A stretch of 23,019 bases of DNA from JAICLL01 sp035252155 (GCA_035252155.1 DATFDL010000281.1:1-23019); one strand, 5' to 3'. Positions 7,664-15,745 are shown, counted from the stretch's first letter. Translations and numbers: made by a program. Notes: generated by a model from the letters alone, not told the origin.

Positions 7664-8913
7664 GAGAGCAGAAAGTGAAACGCCCCCACCAGAAACGAAC
7701 CCGATCCGCAGGCCGGATCGAGAATGCGCAGCTTCGACACCTGCTTGGGAGTGCGGCCTTCGACCAATTTGCCCACCGTCTGCCGCACGATGTAATCGAC
7801 AATGTAGGCCGGCGTGTAAAACACCCCGCCGGCCTTCTTCACCTCCGGCTTGTCTTCGACCGTGGCCCGATGCCCGGCGGTCAGCCGGATGACCTTGCCG
7901 AGAAATTGTTCATAGACCTGGCCCAGAATTTCGGCGGGCAGCACCGAAAACTCGTAGGGGCTGTCGGGAAAGTACAGCCCGCGAATGATCTCTTTGAGCG
8001 GCTTGTCGTCGAGCGATAGGGCGGTGGTCAGCTCGTCGGGCGGCTCGGCCCGGCCTTTTTCGACGTGAAAGTGAAACAGCCCGGAGTTGTAGCGCTCGTC
8101 GGCCCGGTCGTAGATTTCCAGCAGCCGGCGATAAACGCTCTCGCCGTTGAGCAGGGCTTGCAGTTGCCCGTAGTTCTCGATGCCGCGGTCTTCGCACATC
8201 CGCAAGAAGATCAGGCGGTCGATGGTGCGCTGCACGGCGAAGTTCAGGTCGCGCTGGCCGAGATCTGGATTACGTAAGGCAAAATTGCGGGCCAGCAGGT
8301 CGCGCCACGACTCGATCTCGTGCAGAAAGGCGGTATCGACTTCGGCGGTGCCGCGCTTGAGCTTCGTGCCTTCGGCGAACTTGTCGAACGAGCCGCGCAG
8401 CACGGACTCGCGCGAGAAAATGCCCGAAAGCTCGTCCCAACGCTCGACGTATTGGTCGTAGCGCAGCAGCATCACGCGGCCGACGGCGGGCTTGTCGGCC
8501 TTGTCGGGCTTGACGCGGCAATCGTAGACGGCCAGCTCCTCGAAGTCCGAAAGGATCGAAAGCGGCAGCTTGGCGCTCCAGGCGTAGCGGCGGAGCTGGA
8601 AGGCCGCGCTCACGTCTTCGCGGACGTTGACCGAGGGCTTTTTGGCTTCGAGAAAGAAGATCCTTCGCCCGCCGATGCGGAAGCAATAGTCGGGGGCCTT
8701 GGTGGCGCCGCCCACCTTGATGGCGTCTTCGTGGATGACGTCTTTATAGGCTTCGGCGTGGCCCTGCTCGTTGTCGACGTCCCAGCCCAGGGCTTTGAAG
8801 AAGGGGTCGAGGAATTCCCGCCGCACCTGGGTTTCGTTGTAGCCCGCGGCCTGATAGGCGGAGCGGTTGCGCTCGAAACGATCGACCAGCTCGGTAAGGA
8901 TGGGCGGCGCCAT
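7585..8913 (-). CDS. 5' part of a frameshifted type IIG-like restriction-modification gene (nuclease and SAM motif)
   Basis: An N-terminal PD-(D/E)XK nuclease is seen as APDYCFRIGG (D75) and FFLEAKKPS (E89, K91). A helical linker follows, with RTIDRLIFLRMCEDRGI typical of type IIG/IIL and BREX-like enzymes. FYTPAYIVDYIVRQTVGKL and ILDPACGSGSFLVGAF (residues about 366-412) are the entry and SAM-binding motif I of N6-adenine methylases. After FHFLL at residue 416 the frame turns to Arg/Ser/Gly-rich nonsense and stops at 7585. The correct continuation lies one frame away at 7663. The shift maps to GAGAG at 7664-7668 (CTCTC on the coding strand), where two extra bases, or one missing, restore the expected FLLDWHRDWY. 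The ATG start is supported by homology-like N-terminal sequence rather than by a ribosome site. The intact enzyme would cut and methylate DNA as a single polypeptide. Confidence 0.85.
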   Translation of the reverse strand: MAPPILTELVDRFERNRSAYQAAGYNETQVRREFLDPFFKALGWDVDNEQGHAEAYKDVIHEDAIKVGGATKAPDYCFRIGGRRIFFLEAKKPSVNVREDVSAAFQLRRYAWSAKLPLSILSDFEELAVYDCRVKPDKADKPAVGRVMLLRYDQYVERWDELSGIFSRESVLRGSFDKFAEGTKLKRGTAEVDTAFLHEIESWRDLLARNFALRNPDLGQRDLNFAVQRTIDRLIFLRMCEDRGIENYGQLQALLNGESVYRRLLEIYDRADERYNSGLFHFHVEKGRAEPPDELTTALSLDDKPLKEIIRGLYFPDSPYEFSVLPAEILGQVYEQFLGKVIRLTAGHRATVEDKPEVKKAGGVFYTPAYIVDYIVRQTVGKLVEGRTPKQVSKLRILDPACGSGSFLVGAFHFLLSTGIATGTSSTARSGRFTRGRAASGT

Positions 8914-8920
8914 GGGCAGC

Positions 8921-8949
8921 GGTCGGAGGCCGGGGGTCGGAGGTCAGGG
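8921..8949. repeat. G-rich direct repeat, copy 1 (GGTCGGAGGC family)
   Basis: GGTCGGAGGCC followed by GGGGGTCGGAGGTCAGGG. A second copy of the motif lies at 9203-9224 in the same orientation. It begins directly upstream of the restriction-modification start codon. Confidence 0.55.
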
Positions 8950-9076
8950 TAAACCTAGCGGCCCCGGCGCGAACGATCAAGCGCGCGGTGAGGAGACCAG
9001 CCGTCGGCAGTGCGTCCGAGAGTCAATCGTCGTTTTTAACCGCGGCGTCGGTGTCATGGAGCCGTGGTGAGCGATG

Positions 9077-9175
9077 ATGCACGTTGGGACATGTCCCATC
9101 GTGCATAATATTACCGGGAACATGGTGCAAATTTTCGGCGGAAACCCACCAAGCCAGTTTTCGGGGACGATGCAG
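9077..9175. repeat. Hairpin-plus-tail repeat, copy 1
   Basis: Bases 9077-9106 form a 30-bp near-perfect palindrome (one mismatch) around GGGACATGTCCC. The following tail, 9131-9175, includes AAACCCACCAAGCCAGTTTT (9142-9161) and GACGATGCAG, and recurs after a different hairpin at 9309-9342. Confidence 0.7.
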
Positions 9176-9202
9176 GAAGAGGCGGAGAAAAAAGGGACCG
9201 GA

Positions 9203-9224
9203 GGTCGGAGGCCAGGGGTCAGGG
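9203..9224. repeat. G-rich direct repeat, copy 2 (GGTCGGAGGC family)
   Basis: GGTCGGAGGCCAGGGGTCAG resembles 8921-8949 in sequence and orientation. It lies between the two hairpin-plus-tail repeats. Confidence 0.55.
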
Positions 9225-9268
9225 ATTCCGCGGACGGCACGCCAGACGCTGCACCGACATGACTGATT

Positions 9269-9342
9269 TTGCGTATGGCTACCAGTAGCCATACGCAATT
9301 TCGACCGAAAACCCACCAAGCCAGTTTTTGGAGACGATGCAG
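9269..9342. repeat. Hairpin-plus-tail repeat, copy 2
   Basis: A perfect 13-bp stem, TTGCGTATGGCTA at 9269-9281 and its inverse at 9286-9298, closes a CCAG loop. It is followed by the same tail as copy 1 (AAACCCACCAAGCCAGTTTT at 9309-9328, then GACGATGCAG). The stem sequence differs completely from copy 1 while the tail is conserved. Confidence 0.7.
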
Positions 9343-9538
9343 AGAGAAGAGCCAGGCGGGCGACGGGCGACGTGCAGTGCCGCGGTGATCTTCTGCGCGA
9401 AACTCGGACTAGTCCCAGTTTGCCCAAGCAACCCCGGGAGAAAGTAAAAATGCAATCCCGGTGCGCCGAGACAAAAGTCAAAAACCGAGAAATGAATGAT
9501 CGTGGCCGGCCAAGCTGGAAAACCTCAACTACGTGCCC

Positions 9539-9568
9539 TGAATCCTGAATGCTGAATCCCGAATGCTG
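9539..9568. repeat. Short CTGAATCC/CTGAATG repeat run
   Basis: CTGAATCCTGAATGCTGAAT continues with CCCGAATGCTG, an imperfect run of 7-8 base units. No function is apparent. Confidence 0.5.
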
Positions 9569-9818
9569 CACCGGCGCTTGCATAAGCGGCGGTTGATGTT
9601 TGGAGCGGGTGCCCGAATCTCTTGTCAACGAGCAGGTTGTGGCGAGAACGAACGAGGGCGGGGGCTTGTTCTCCGCAAGCAAATCGCCCGGCGCAGTCTG
9701 CCTGACCGGCAAATTGTGAAGTTGCCGCCGCCGGGATATAGTGGCTGGGAGGTTGCGCCGTCGGCGGTGTGCCTTCGCGGGACACCACGGAGGACCACCC
9801 GGGGGGCGCACCCACACC

Positions 9819-9874
9819 AACCCGAAGCGTAAGCGAGGACGAAAGCCCGATTTACGTCGCTTACGCTTCGGGTT
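9819..9874. repeat. Inverted repeat, 18-bp perfect arms (AACCCGAAGCGTAAGCGA)
   Basis: The left arm is 9819-9836, the right arm 9857-9874, with a 20-base spacer. In the plus frame it would encode NPKRKRGRKPD, a peptide I associate with mis-extended planctomycete gene models. It is upstream of the operon's first gene, in the same open frame, and argues against starting that gene at 9741. Confidence 0.8.
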
Positions 9875-9921
9875 AGTGACTGTCAAAAACGGATCAGAGA
9901 TAAGCTCCACAACAATTTTCT

Positions 9922-9938
9922 GGTGGGCAATGCCCACC
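9922..9938. repeat. GGTGGGCA-A-TGCCCACC palindrome overlapping a possible start codon
   Basis: Perfect 8-bp arms lie around a central A, followed by CTACA. This is a dispersed-type palindrome. The ATG at 9930-9932 that could start the FG-GAP gene lies in its centre and right arm. Confidence 0.65.
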
Positions 9939-12131
9939 CTACAACAAATGGCGCACTTGGGCGTGAATGGTTTCGGGCTGCTGCTCTGCTGGGTTTCGGC
10001 GGCCGGTGCGGGCGATTTTGTCGGCTGGCAGGGCATGCGGGTGGTCAACCAAGATGGCAACCCGGCGCAGATGCTGGCCATCGATCTCGATGGCCAGGGC
10101 CGCGATGAATTGATCGTGGTCAACACCCGGCATTCGCGGCTCGATATTTTCCGCTGGCTCAAGCCGGACGAACGGACCACCGAACCCACGCCCGTCATCG
10201 ACCCCGACAACCTGAACGAATTGCCGCTGGCCCCCGATTGGAAAAAATCGGAGCTGGCCCTCGATGAGCTGCCGCTCGACGTGGTGGCCCAAGATCTCGA
10301 CGGCGATCAAAAGCCCGAGTTGGTGATTCTCACCAGCCCGTCGAACAAGGTGCTGGCGTACCACACTGACGGCGCGGATAAATGGCGGAAGACGGCTTCG
10401 TGGGACTTGCTGGCGGGCACGCCGACCGGCAAGCGGCATGTGTTGGCGCGGACGCTGGCCGACGGCAGATGCGAGCTGCTCTTGAGCTATGAGCAGGGCA
10501 TTCAATCGCTGACGCTCACGCCCGGCAGCCGTCCCGCCTGGCTCAGCCCGCGCGAAGGGCATGGCCGCCACGATTGGCGGTTGGCCGATCTCGATGGCGA
10601 CGGCGATCTCGACCTGGTCGAGTGGGGCCAGCAGGCGCGGCAGACGGTCCGCTGGTATGAATGCTTCGAGAGTAAGTTGTTGCCGGCGCAGGCGCTGTTC
10701 GATCAAACGGTGCAAGGTTTTGAGGTATTGGCGGCGCCGCAAAAGCCGGCGGAGCTGTTGCTACTGGGTGGCGCTCAGCAGGGCGTCTTGCGGCGATACG
10801 TGATGACGCGCGGCGAAGAAAAAGACCTCGGTCGCCAAGAGTCGGTGCCGATCAGCGGCGGCGCCGGCGCGACCTGGTGCGGGTTGTCGATTGGCCAGCA
10901 GCCGGCGCTGGTGGCCGTCGATCCGACGCAGCCTCGCCTACGCGTGCAGCCTTTGGGCGGTGAAGGCTGGCTGGCTGAGCAGAGCTTTCCCACCATCGGC
11001 AACATCCGCGGCATGGTCGCGCCGCCCGCACAGCCGGGCACGCTGCTCATTTGGACCAAAGACGCTTCCGACCTTCACGAGAGCCGCTGGGACTCGGGCC
11101 GCCTGACGTACCCCAGGCCGCTCACGCAATCGGCCGATGTCAAAGACCGCCGCATCTTGGCGCTCGATCGCGTCGGCCAGCGGACCTGGTGGGTGCAGCG
11201 CGTGGGTAGCGATCTCGATCTCTACGTCTGGCAGCCGGGCCAGGCGGAAGCCGGCCGCACGCGCTTCGCGGGTGTGGGTCCGAAGGTCGAAACCGCCATC
11301 TGGCTCGGCGGCGAAACGCTGCTGGTGCAAGACACCTTCACGAAAAACGCCAAACTAGTCCGCCTGGTCGATGGCATGGTCAAAATCAGCGAGCCGGCGC
11401 ACTTATCGAACTTGTCGAAGGCCGACCTGGGCCAATTCGAGCTACTCGAGTTCGGCGGCCAGCCGCGGGCCGCGCGGCTGACCGAAGGAGTGGTGCAGTG
11501 GCTCGACGAAAACTTGCAGGCCGCCGACCAGATCATGCTGTCGGCCGGCCAGCGGATGGCCAGCTTCGTGCCGCTGGCCGACGGGCAGGCCTGGGCGCTC
11601 GAACAAGGCGGCGCCTTTGTGCATCGGCTCAAGCCCGACGACGCCGGCATCCTGCGCGAGGCCGAAACCATTCGGCTGTCGGGCGGCGCCCGCCTGGTAC
11701 ACGATCCGCTGCTGGGCATGATGTTGGTCGATCAAGACCGGCTGATCCGCCTCAGCCGCGGCCGATCGTGGGAGCTGAAATTGCTCGACAGCCTCGACAG
11801 CCGCGTCGGCCGGCCCAGTGGGGTGAAGGAAGCGACCATCCACCGGATCATGACCAGCGACCTCGATGGCGACGGCATCGACGAAGTCATTCTGTGCGAC
11901 GATCGCCGGCACCAGTTGACCGTGCTGGCCCGCACCGACGAGGGCCTGAAGCCGAGGCTGTCGTGGCCGGTGTTCGAGGACCAGACATATCCGTATGGCG
12001 GCCGGCAACACGCCCAGGCCAGCGAACCGCGGTTGATGATCGGGCTGAACGCCGACGGCGACGGGGCACGCGACGCGGCCTTGCTCTGCCACGACCGCTT
12101 GTTGTTCTACATGGGGAGGGAGATGAAATGA
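9930..12131 (+). CDS. Secreted FG-GAP/VCBS-repeat (beta-propeller-like) protein
   Basis: About 733 residues. A hydrophobic stretch, NGFGLLLCWVSAAGAG, lies at residues about 12-27 and looks like a signal peptide with a small-residue cleavage site. Calcium-loop motifs of FG-GAP/VCBS repeats recur: AIDLDGQGRDELIVV, AQDLDGDQKPELVIL, ADLDGDGDLDLVEW, TSDLDGDGIDEVILC and LNADGDGARDAALLC. They are spread over the whole length, as expected for a seven-bladed propeller. The start is uncertain: ATG 9930 sits in a dispersed palindrome, ATG 9948 follows closely, and the open frame reaches back to 9741 through repeat sequence. It is the first gene of an operon; its stop overlaps the next start by ATGA. Likely exported to periplasm or cell surface; binding partner unknown. 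Confidence 0.85.
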   Translation: MPTLQQMAHLGVNGFGLLLCWVSAAGAGDFVGWQGMRVVNQDGNPAQMLAIDLDGQGRDELIVVNTRHSRLDIFRWLKPDERTTEPTPVIDPDNLNELPLAPDWKKSELALDELPLDVVAQDLDGDQKPELVILTSPSNKVLAYHTDGADKWRKTASWDLLAGTPTGKRHVLARTLADGRCELLLSYEQGIQSLTLTPGSRPAWLSPREGHGRHDWRLADLDGDGDLDLVEWGQQARQTVRWYECFESKLLPAQALFDQTVQGFEVLAAPQKPAELLLLGGAQQGVLRRYVMTRGEEKDLGRQESVPISGGAGATWCGLSIGQQPALVAVDPTQPRLRVQPLGGEGWLAEQSFPTIGNIRGMVAPPAQPGTLLIWTKDASDLHESRWDSGRLTYPRPLTQSADVKDRRILALDRVGQRTWWVQRVGSDLDLYVWQPGQAEAGRTRFAGVGPKVETAIWLGGETLLVQDTFTKNAKLVRLVDGMVKISEPAHLSNLSKADLGQFELLEFGGQPRAARLTEGVVQWLDENLQAADQIMLSAGQRMASFVPLADGQAWALEQGGAFVHRLKPDDAGILREAETIRLSGGARLVHDPLLGMMLVDQDRLIRLSRGRSWELKLLDSLDSRVGRPSGVKEATIHRIMTSDLDGDGIDEVILCDDRRHQLTVLARTDEGLKPRLSWPVFEDQTYPYGGRQHAQASEPRLMIGLNADGDGARDAALLCHDRLLFYMGREMK

Positions 12132-13279
12132 GGATTCTACGTCACGCGGGCGTGAATGCGGCAATGTGGGACAGCCGCCCTCGGCTGTCTCGCGGTCGCC
12201 TTTGGCGACCAGTTCACAGCCGAGGGCGGCTGTGCCACATTCACAGCCGAGGGCGGCTGTGCCACATTCACAGCCGAGGGCGGCTGTGCCACAGAGGGCG
12301 TTCTCTACAGATCGTCTCGATGGTTTTGCTTCTTGCCATCATCGCCGCGCCGGCCTGGGCGGGCGAGCAGGTGACGGTCACGCTGGTCGGCGGCGCTAAA
12401 ATCACCGCTACGCTGCTGCGCGAAAACAAAGACGGCGTAGTGCTCGACCTGGGCTTCGACGTGCTCAACCTGCCCGCCGCGCGGGTGCTCGACATCAGCC
12501 GCGACGAAGCGGCCGCCAAAAACGAGCGCCGCCAGGATCACGGCATCTTTCACACGGGGCGGCTCGAACCGGCCGACGTGCCCGAACTCGTCAAGCGCCA
12601 CGGCGACGCGGTGGTGGTGGTCAAGAACTCGGGGGGCACGGGCAGCGGCTTCATCATCAGCAAGCAAGGCCATCTGATCACCAACTACCACGTAGTCGAG
12701 GGCCAGAACAAGGCCCAGGTGACGCTCTTTCGCCGCACCGAGCAAGGTTACGAAAAGCAAGAGCTCAAGAAGGTGCGCATCCTGGCTCTGCAACCACTGC
12801 GCGATATCGCGCTGCTGCAACTTGATTTGTCGGAACTGAAGGGCGACCCGCCCGACCCGGTGGTAATCAACAATACCGACGACCTGCGGGTGGGCGACCT
12901 GGTATTCGCCATCGGCAATCCGCTCGGGTTGGAGCGTTCGGTCACGCAGGGCATCGTCAGCTCGGCCACGCGCACGATCGGCCATTTGCGGCTGATTCAG
13001 ACCGACGCTTCGATCAATCCGGGCAATAGCGGCGGGCCGTTGTTCAACGCTCGGGGCGAGGTGGTGGGCATCGTCTGCGCCGGAGCGACGTCGTTCGACG
13101 GCCTGGCGTTCGGCATCCCGGCGGGCGACCTGGTCGATTTTCTTTTGCACCGCGAAAGCTATTTGTACGACACGGCCCAGCCGCTCAATGGCGCCACCTA
13201 TTTGGCCCCGCCTTATCGAGCGCCCGAAGAAAAGGGCGCGGCCACTTCACCTCCAGACCCAAAGGAAAAGGCATCGTGA
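12128..13279 (+). CDS. Secreted trypsin-like serine protease (HtrA/DegP-like, no PDZ)
   Basis: 383 residues from the ATG overlapping the previous stop (ATGA); GGGAGGGAGATG just upstream supports coupled initiation. The catalytic triad is complete: ITNYHVVEG (H188), LRDIALLQLD (D226) and INPGNSGGPLF (S301). The chymotrypsin-like domain spans about 150-342; no PDZ domain follows, only a short Pro/Lys-rich tail, which is shorter than classical DegP. Residues about 80-125 resemble a small beta domain (VTVTLVGGAKITATLL). The hydrophobic core of the signal peptide is VSMVLLLAIIAAPAWAG, residues 63-79. Before it, residues about 14-62 are encoded by repeat DNA (three copies of a 27-bp unit reading SRGRLCHIH). 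An internal ATG at 12320 would give a cleaner signal peptide but has no ribosome site. Probably periplasmic protein quality control or maturation of its operon partners. Confidence 0.88.
   Translation: MRILRHAGVNAAMWDSRPRLSRGRLWRPVHSRGRLCHIHSRGRLCHIHSRGRLCHRGRSLQIVSMVLLLAIIAAPAWAGEQVTVTLVGGAKITATLLRENKDGVVLDLGFDVLNLPAARVLDISRDEAAAKNERRQDHGIFHTGRLEPADVPELVKRHGDAVVVVKNSGGTGSGFIISKQGHLITNYHVVEGQNKAQVTLFRRTEQGYEKQELKKVRILALQPLRDIALLQLDLSELKGDPPDPVVINNTDDLRVGDLVFAIGNPLGLERSVTQGIVSSATRTIGHLRLIQTDASINPGNSGGPLFNARGEVVGIVCAGATSFDGLAFGIPAGDLVDFLLHRESYLYDTAQPLNGATYLAPPYRAPEEKGAATSPPDPKEKAS
12170..12311. repeat. Composite repeat inside the protease 5' coding region: inverted copy, three 27-bp tandem units, and a remnant of another family
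   Basis: GACAGCCGCCCTCGGCTGTC (12170-12189) is an inverted copy of the later units. GGTCGCC-TTT-GGCGACC (12194-12210) is a perfect hairpin. Three identical 27-bp units occupy 12213-12239, 12240-12266 and 12267-12293, each containing ACAGCCG-AGGG-CGGCTGT. CCACAGAGGGCGTTC, then CTACAGA (12289-12311), matches the right arm of the element at 15622-15713 with one difference. The unit length is a multiple of three, so the frame survives. Confidence 0.85.
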
Positions 13280-15549
13280 GAAACAAGCTAGTGCTCGATC
13301 GCAAATCCGCTTCGCGGAACGCGCGAGTCCGCGTCGCAGGGTGCCACGGCATCCGTCGCGGCGCGCGTGGCGTTGGCGCGCCGTTCGGCATCACCGCCGC
13401 GACGGACGCCGTGCAGGGTCGCTCCTCGCAGTGGCCCGAACGGCGGTCTCAGCACGGCGTCCGCCGCGGCGACATAAGTTGCGCCGCGGATCGACGTGAT
13501 TCGCGCCGCGGCGGATGCCGTGGCACCCTTTTAAGCGTGCTGTCTGGGGTCATGCTTTTTTTGCTGGTCGCCTCTCCCGCCGCGGCGGAGCTGCCGCCGG
13601 CGTGGGCGGCGCTTCCCGAAGAGACGGCGCTGGTGGTGCGGCTGCCCGGCGGCGTAGCGTTCATCGACGCCCTGCGGCGGCAGACCAAACTAGGGGCTGT
13701 GCTGCTTAGCCAAGATCGACTTGATCGCGCGGCCGATGCCATACTTGCCGAATCGCAAGAAGGCTGGGACGAGCTGCGGCAGGCGCTCGGCCGTTACGAG
13801 CTAAAGCCCGAAGACTGGCAAGACCTTGTCCGCGGTGAAGTGGGTTTTGCGGTGGCGATGGAGCCGCGAACTGACCGAGAGCCGCTGTTCGTAGGCCTGG
13901 GCTGGCTCGACGCCGGCGAAGACCTGTCGCGGCGGCTAGTGGCGGCCATGCAAGCGGTTGTGGCCGAACACGCCGACGAGCCGAATACGCTGGTGCGCGA
14001 CGACTTGCAGTTGGGCGGCGTCGAGGTGACGCATCTGGCCGGTCCGATTTTGACCAAAGAAACGCCCAAGCTCGATTTTTCGCCCGGACCCGGCGGGGCG
14101 CTTTCGCAAGAAGAACTTCAAGCGCGAATCGCCGAGCATCAAAAACGGCTGCAAGAAGCCAACCCCGAAGAAACCGATCGCATGCACTTCTTCATCGCGC
14201 GCCTCGAAGGGCGGCTACTGTTCGGGCTGACCTTTCCTCAATCGACGGCCAGGGTGCGCTCGATGCGGAAAGAGGGCGCCGATTCGATCGACTGGGATAA
14301 GGTGAGCGGCCTGGAAGCGGCCACCGCGATGTTCGGCCGGTTTTTATCGGCCCAAAACGGGCCCGGCACAGGGCGCACCGCGGCGTTGTTGGCCACGCCC
14401 GGTGTCGGCGAAAGTCTGCCGGGCGGAGTTGAGTTGATCGAAATCATCGGCGATTCGCGGCCGTTGGCCGACCTGGCCGCATTGGACACCACGGGCCGGG
14501 CGCGGCGCGTCATCGAAGGGCTGGGTCTCACCTCGCTTGGGCCGTTCGCGCTCCGCACTTCGCTCGACGGCTCGGTATTGCGTTCGGCGATCAGTCTATC
14601 GGCTCCCGCGCCACGGAAAGGCATCGTGGCGCTGTTGGATCAGGCGGGAGTCACGCCCGAGCCGCCTGCCTGGGTGCCGGCCAGCGCCGATGAATACCAA
14701 GAAATCAGCTTCGACCTGGGCAAGGCCTATGCTTCGATGAAACAGCTCGCCAAAGAGCAGGCCGGCCAGCAAGGCGAGCAAGCGTTCGCCCAGATCGAAG
14801 GCGCCGCCCAACTTTTCTGGCAAGTTGATATCGCAGCCCTCATGGCATCGCTCGGGCAGCAGATCTCCCTCGTTTCCTTCCCGGCGAAGGCCGGCGCCGC
14901 GGCGGCCGATACGCCGGGCGTCGCCGCGCCGACCGCGCGCGTGGGCATTGTCGTGGCAGTCCGCGACGAGCAGCCCTGGAAGAAACTGCTGGATCGCTTG
15001 GTTGCCGCACGGTCCGGCGGGTTGCAAGCGGTGGAAGAACAGGGTTTTAGCGGTTACCGGCTGTCGCGGGCGGGGTTCGAGCTCGGTGTCTTCTTGGCCG
15101 ACGGACAACTGGTGATCGGCATCGGCCCCGACGTGAGCGAGTCGTTGCTGTCGGTGTTGCGAAATCCGCCGGCAGCCAGCGCCGCCATGCGAACCAGCGG
15201 CCTGATCGAGCAGGCCCGCGCGCTGCTGCCTCCCCAAAAATGCCTGTCGTATAGTTTGGCGGGTGCCAGTTCGGGCGCCGACATTCGGCGCGAGCTGCAG
15301 GCCTTGGTTGATCAGTTGGCGTCACCCGTGCCGTTCGTCTCGCCGCAGGCGCCCCTTGCTCCGCCGCCGGGCGCCGAGGGTTTGCGTGCCGCCGCCGATC
15401 CTAAGCTGGCGGCCCTCGTCACCAAGCTCAAAGAGTTGCTGCCCCCCGAAGAGCAACTCGACGGCACGTTGGGCGTGAGCGTGGGCCAGACCGTGGTCAC
15501 AGACCAGGGGCTGGTGATTCAGAGCGCGCTGGAGCTACCCGCGCCTTGA
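13276..15549 (+). CDS. Secreted protein of unknown function (DUF3352-like), third gene of the operon
   Basis: 757 residues from a GTG that overlaps the previous stop (GTGA), with AAGGAAAAGG just upstream. The signal-peptide core, LLSVLSGVMLFLLVASPAAA, is unusually far in (residues 85-104) because residues about 22-85 are encoded by a 190-bp inverted-repeat element. The mature protein begins ELPPAWAALPEETALVVRLP and consists of alternating helices and strands with two similar-looking halves (PLFVGLGWLDAGEDLSRRL and RVGIVVAVRDEQPWKKLLDR), suggesting an internal duplication. This style recalls DUF3352-type planctomycete secreted proteins, but I see no catalytic motif. Coupling to a protease and a propeller protein suggests a shared envelope role. 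An initiation at GTG 13537 or ATG 13552 inside the frame cannot be excluded. Confidence 0.75.
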   Translation: MRNKLVLDRKSASRNARVRVAGCHGIRRGARGVGAPFGITAATDAVQGRSSQWPERRSQHGVRRGDISCAADRRDSRRGGCRGTLLSVLSGVMLFLLVASPAAAELPPAWAALPEETALVVRLPGGVAFIDALRRQTKLGAVLLSQDRLDRAADAILAESQEGWDELRQALGRYELKPEDWQDLVRGEVGFAVAMEPRTDREPLFVGLGWLDAGEDLSRRLVAAMQAVVAEHADEPNTLVRDDLQLGGVEVTHLAGPILTKETPKLDFSPGPGGALSQEELQARIAEHQKRLQEANPEETDRMHFFIARLEGRLLFGLTFPQSTARVRSMRKEGADSIDWDKVSGLEAATAMFGRFLSAQNGPGTGRTAALLATPGVGESLPGGVELIEIIGDSRPLADLAALDTTGRARRVIEGLGLTSLGPFALRTSLDGSVLRSAISLSAPAPRKGIVALLDQAGVTPEPPAWVPASADEYQEISFDLGKAYASMKQLAKEQAGQQGEQAFAQIEGAAQLFWQVDIAALMASLGQQISLVSFPAKAGAAAADTPGVAAPTARVGIVVAVRDEQPWKKLLDRLVAARSGGLQAVEEQGFSGYRLSRAGFELGVFLADGQLVIGIGPDVSESLLSVLRNPPAASAAMRTSGLIEQARALLPPQKCLSYSLAGASSGADIRRELQALVDQLASPVPFVSPQAPLAPPPGAEGLRAAADPKLAALVTKLKELLPPEEQLDGTLGVSVGQTVVTDQGLVIQSALELPAP
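13339..13528. repeat. 190-bp element with nested inverted repeats, inserted in a coding frame
   Basis: The outer arms, 13339-13365 and 13502-13528, are 27 bp with a single mismatch (GGGTGCCACGGCATCCG as the common end). Inner arms, 13395-13414 and 13452-13471, are 20 bp, again with one mismatch. The sequence is MITE-like, and it is translated in frame as part of the 757-residue protein. Confidence 0.8.
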
Positions 15550-15621
15550 TTGGCAATTCATCGACGAGCCTCTGATCGGTTTGACAATCGAAATCGGTAA
15601 TTGCGGAAGCGGCATTTTTGC

Positions 15622-15713
15622 TCTGTAGGGAACGTCCTCCGCGGCGTTCCGTGAGGGGCGAATTAACGTCGAATCGCAGTTCGCGGAACGCCACAGAGGG
15701 CGTTCCCTACAGA
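15622..15713. repeat. Inverted repeat of the CTGTAGGGAACG family
   Basis: TCTGTAGGGAACG opens the left arm (15622-15651) and CGTTCCCTACAGA closes the right arm (15684-15713). The arms are about 30 bp with a few mismatches, around a 32-base spacer. It lies between convergent genes and might act as a transcription barrier. A partial copy lies at 12289-12311. Confidence 0.75.
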
Positions 15714-15745
15714 CATCTTTGGTTAGAATCGCCTTAGCTTGATGG

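Larger units (their letters stand above)
8914..9929. other. 1-kb intergenic region rich in dispersed repeats, no gene
   Basis: This region separates the divergent restriction-modification gene and the three-gene operon, so promoters for both must lie in it. Frames here are interrupted or have repeat-derived composition. It holds two hairpin-plus-tail repeats, a duplicated GGTCGGAGGC motif, a CTGAATCC/CTGAATG run, and an 18-bp inverted repeat, each listed separately. No sigma-70 promoter stands out by eye. Confidence 0.6.

Noticed and set aside
8320..8952. 210-codon plus-strand frame opposite the restriction-modification gene
   Set aside because: It is antisense to a strand with clear nuclease and methylase motifs; its composition is that of a shadow frame.
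9741..9929. Upstream extension of the FG-GAP gene to an ATG at 9741
   Set aside because: The added residues are translated repeat DNA (NPKRKRG type) and would place the signal peptide about 75 residues in; starts at 9930 or 9948 fit better.
12213..12293. Three identical 27-bp units as a CRISPR array
   Set aside because: The units are directly adjacent with no spacers, are internally palindromic, and lie within a coding frame; this is a tandem repeat.
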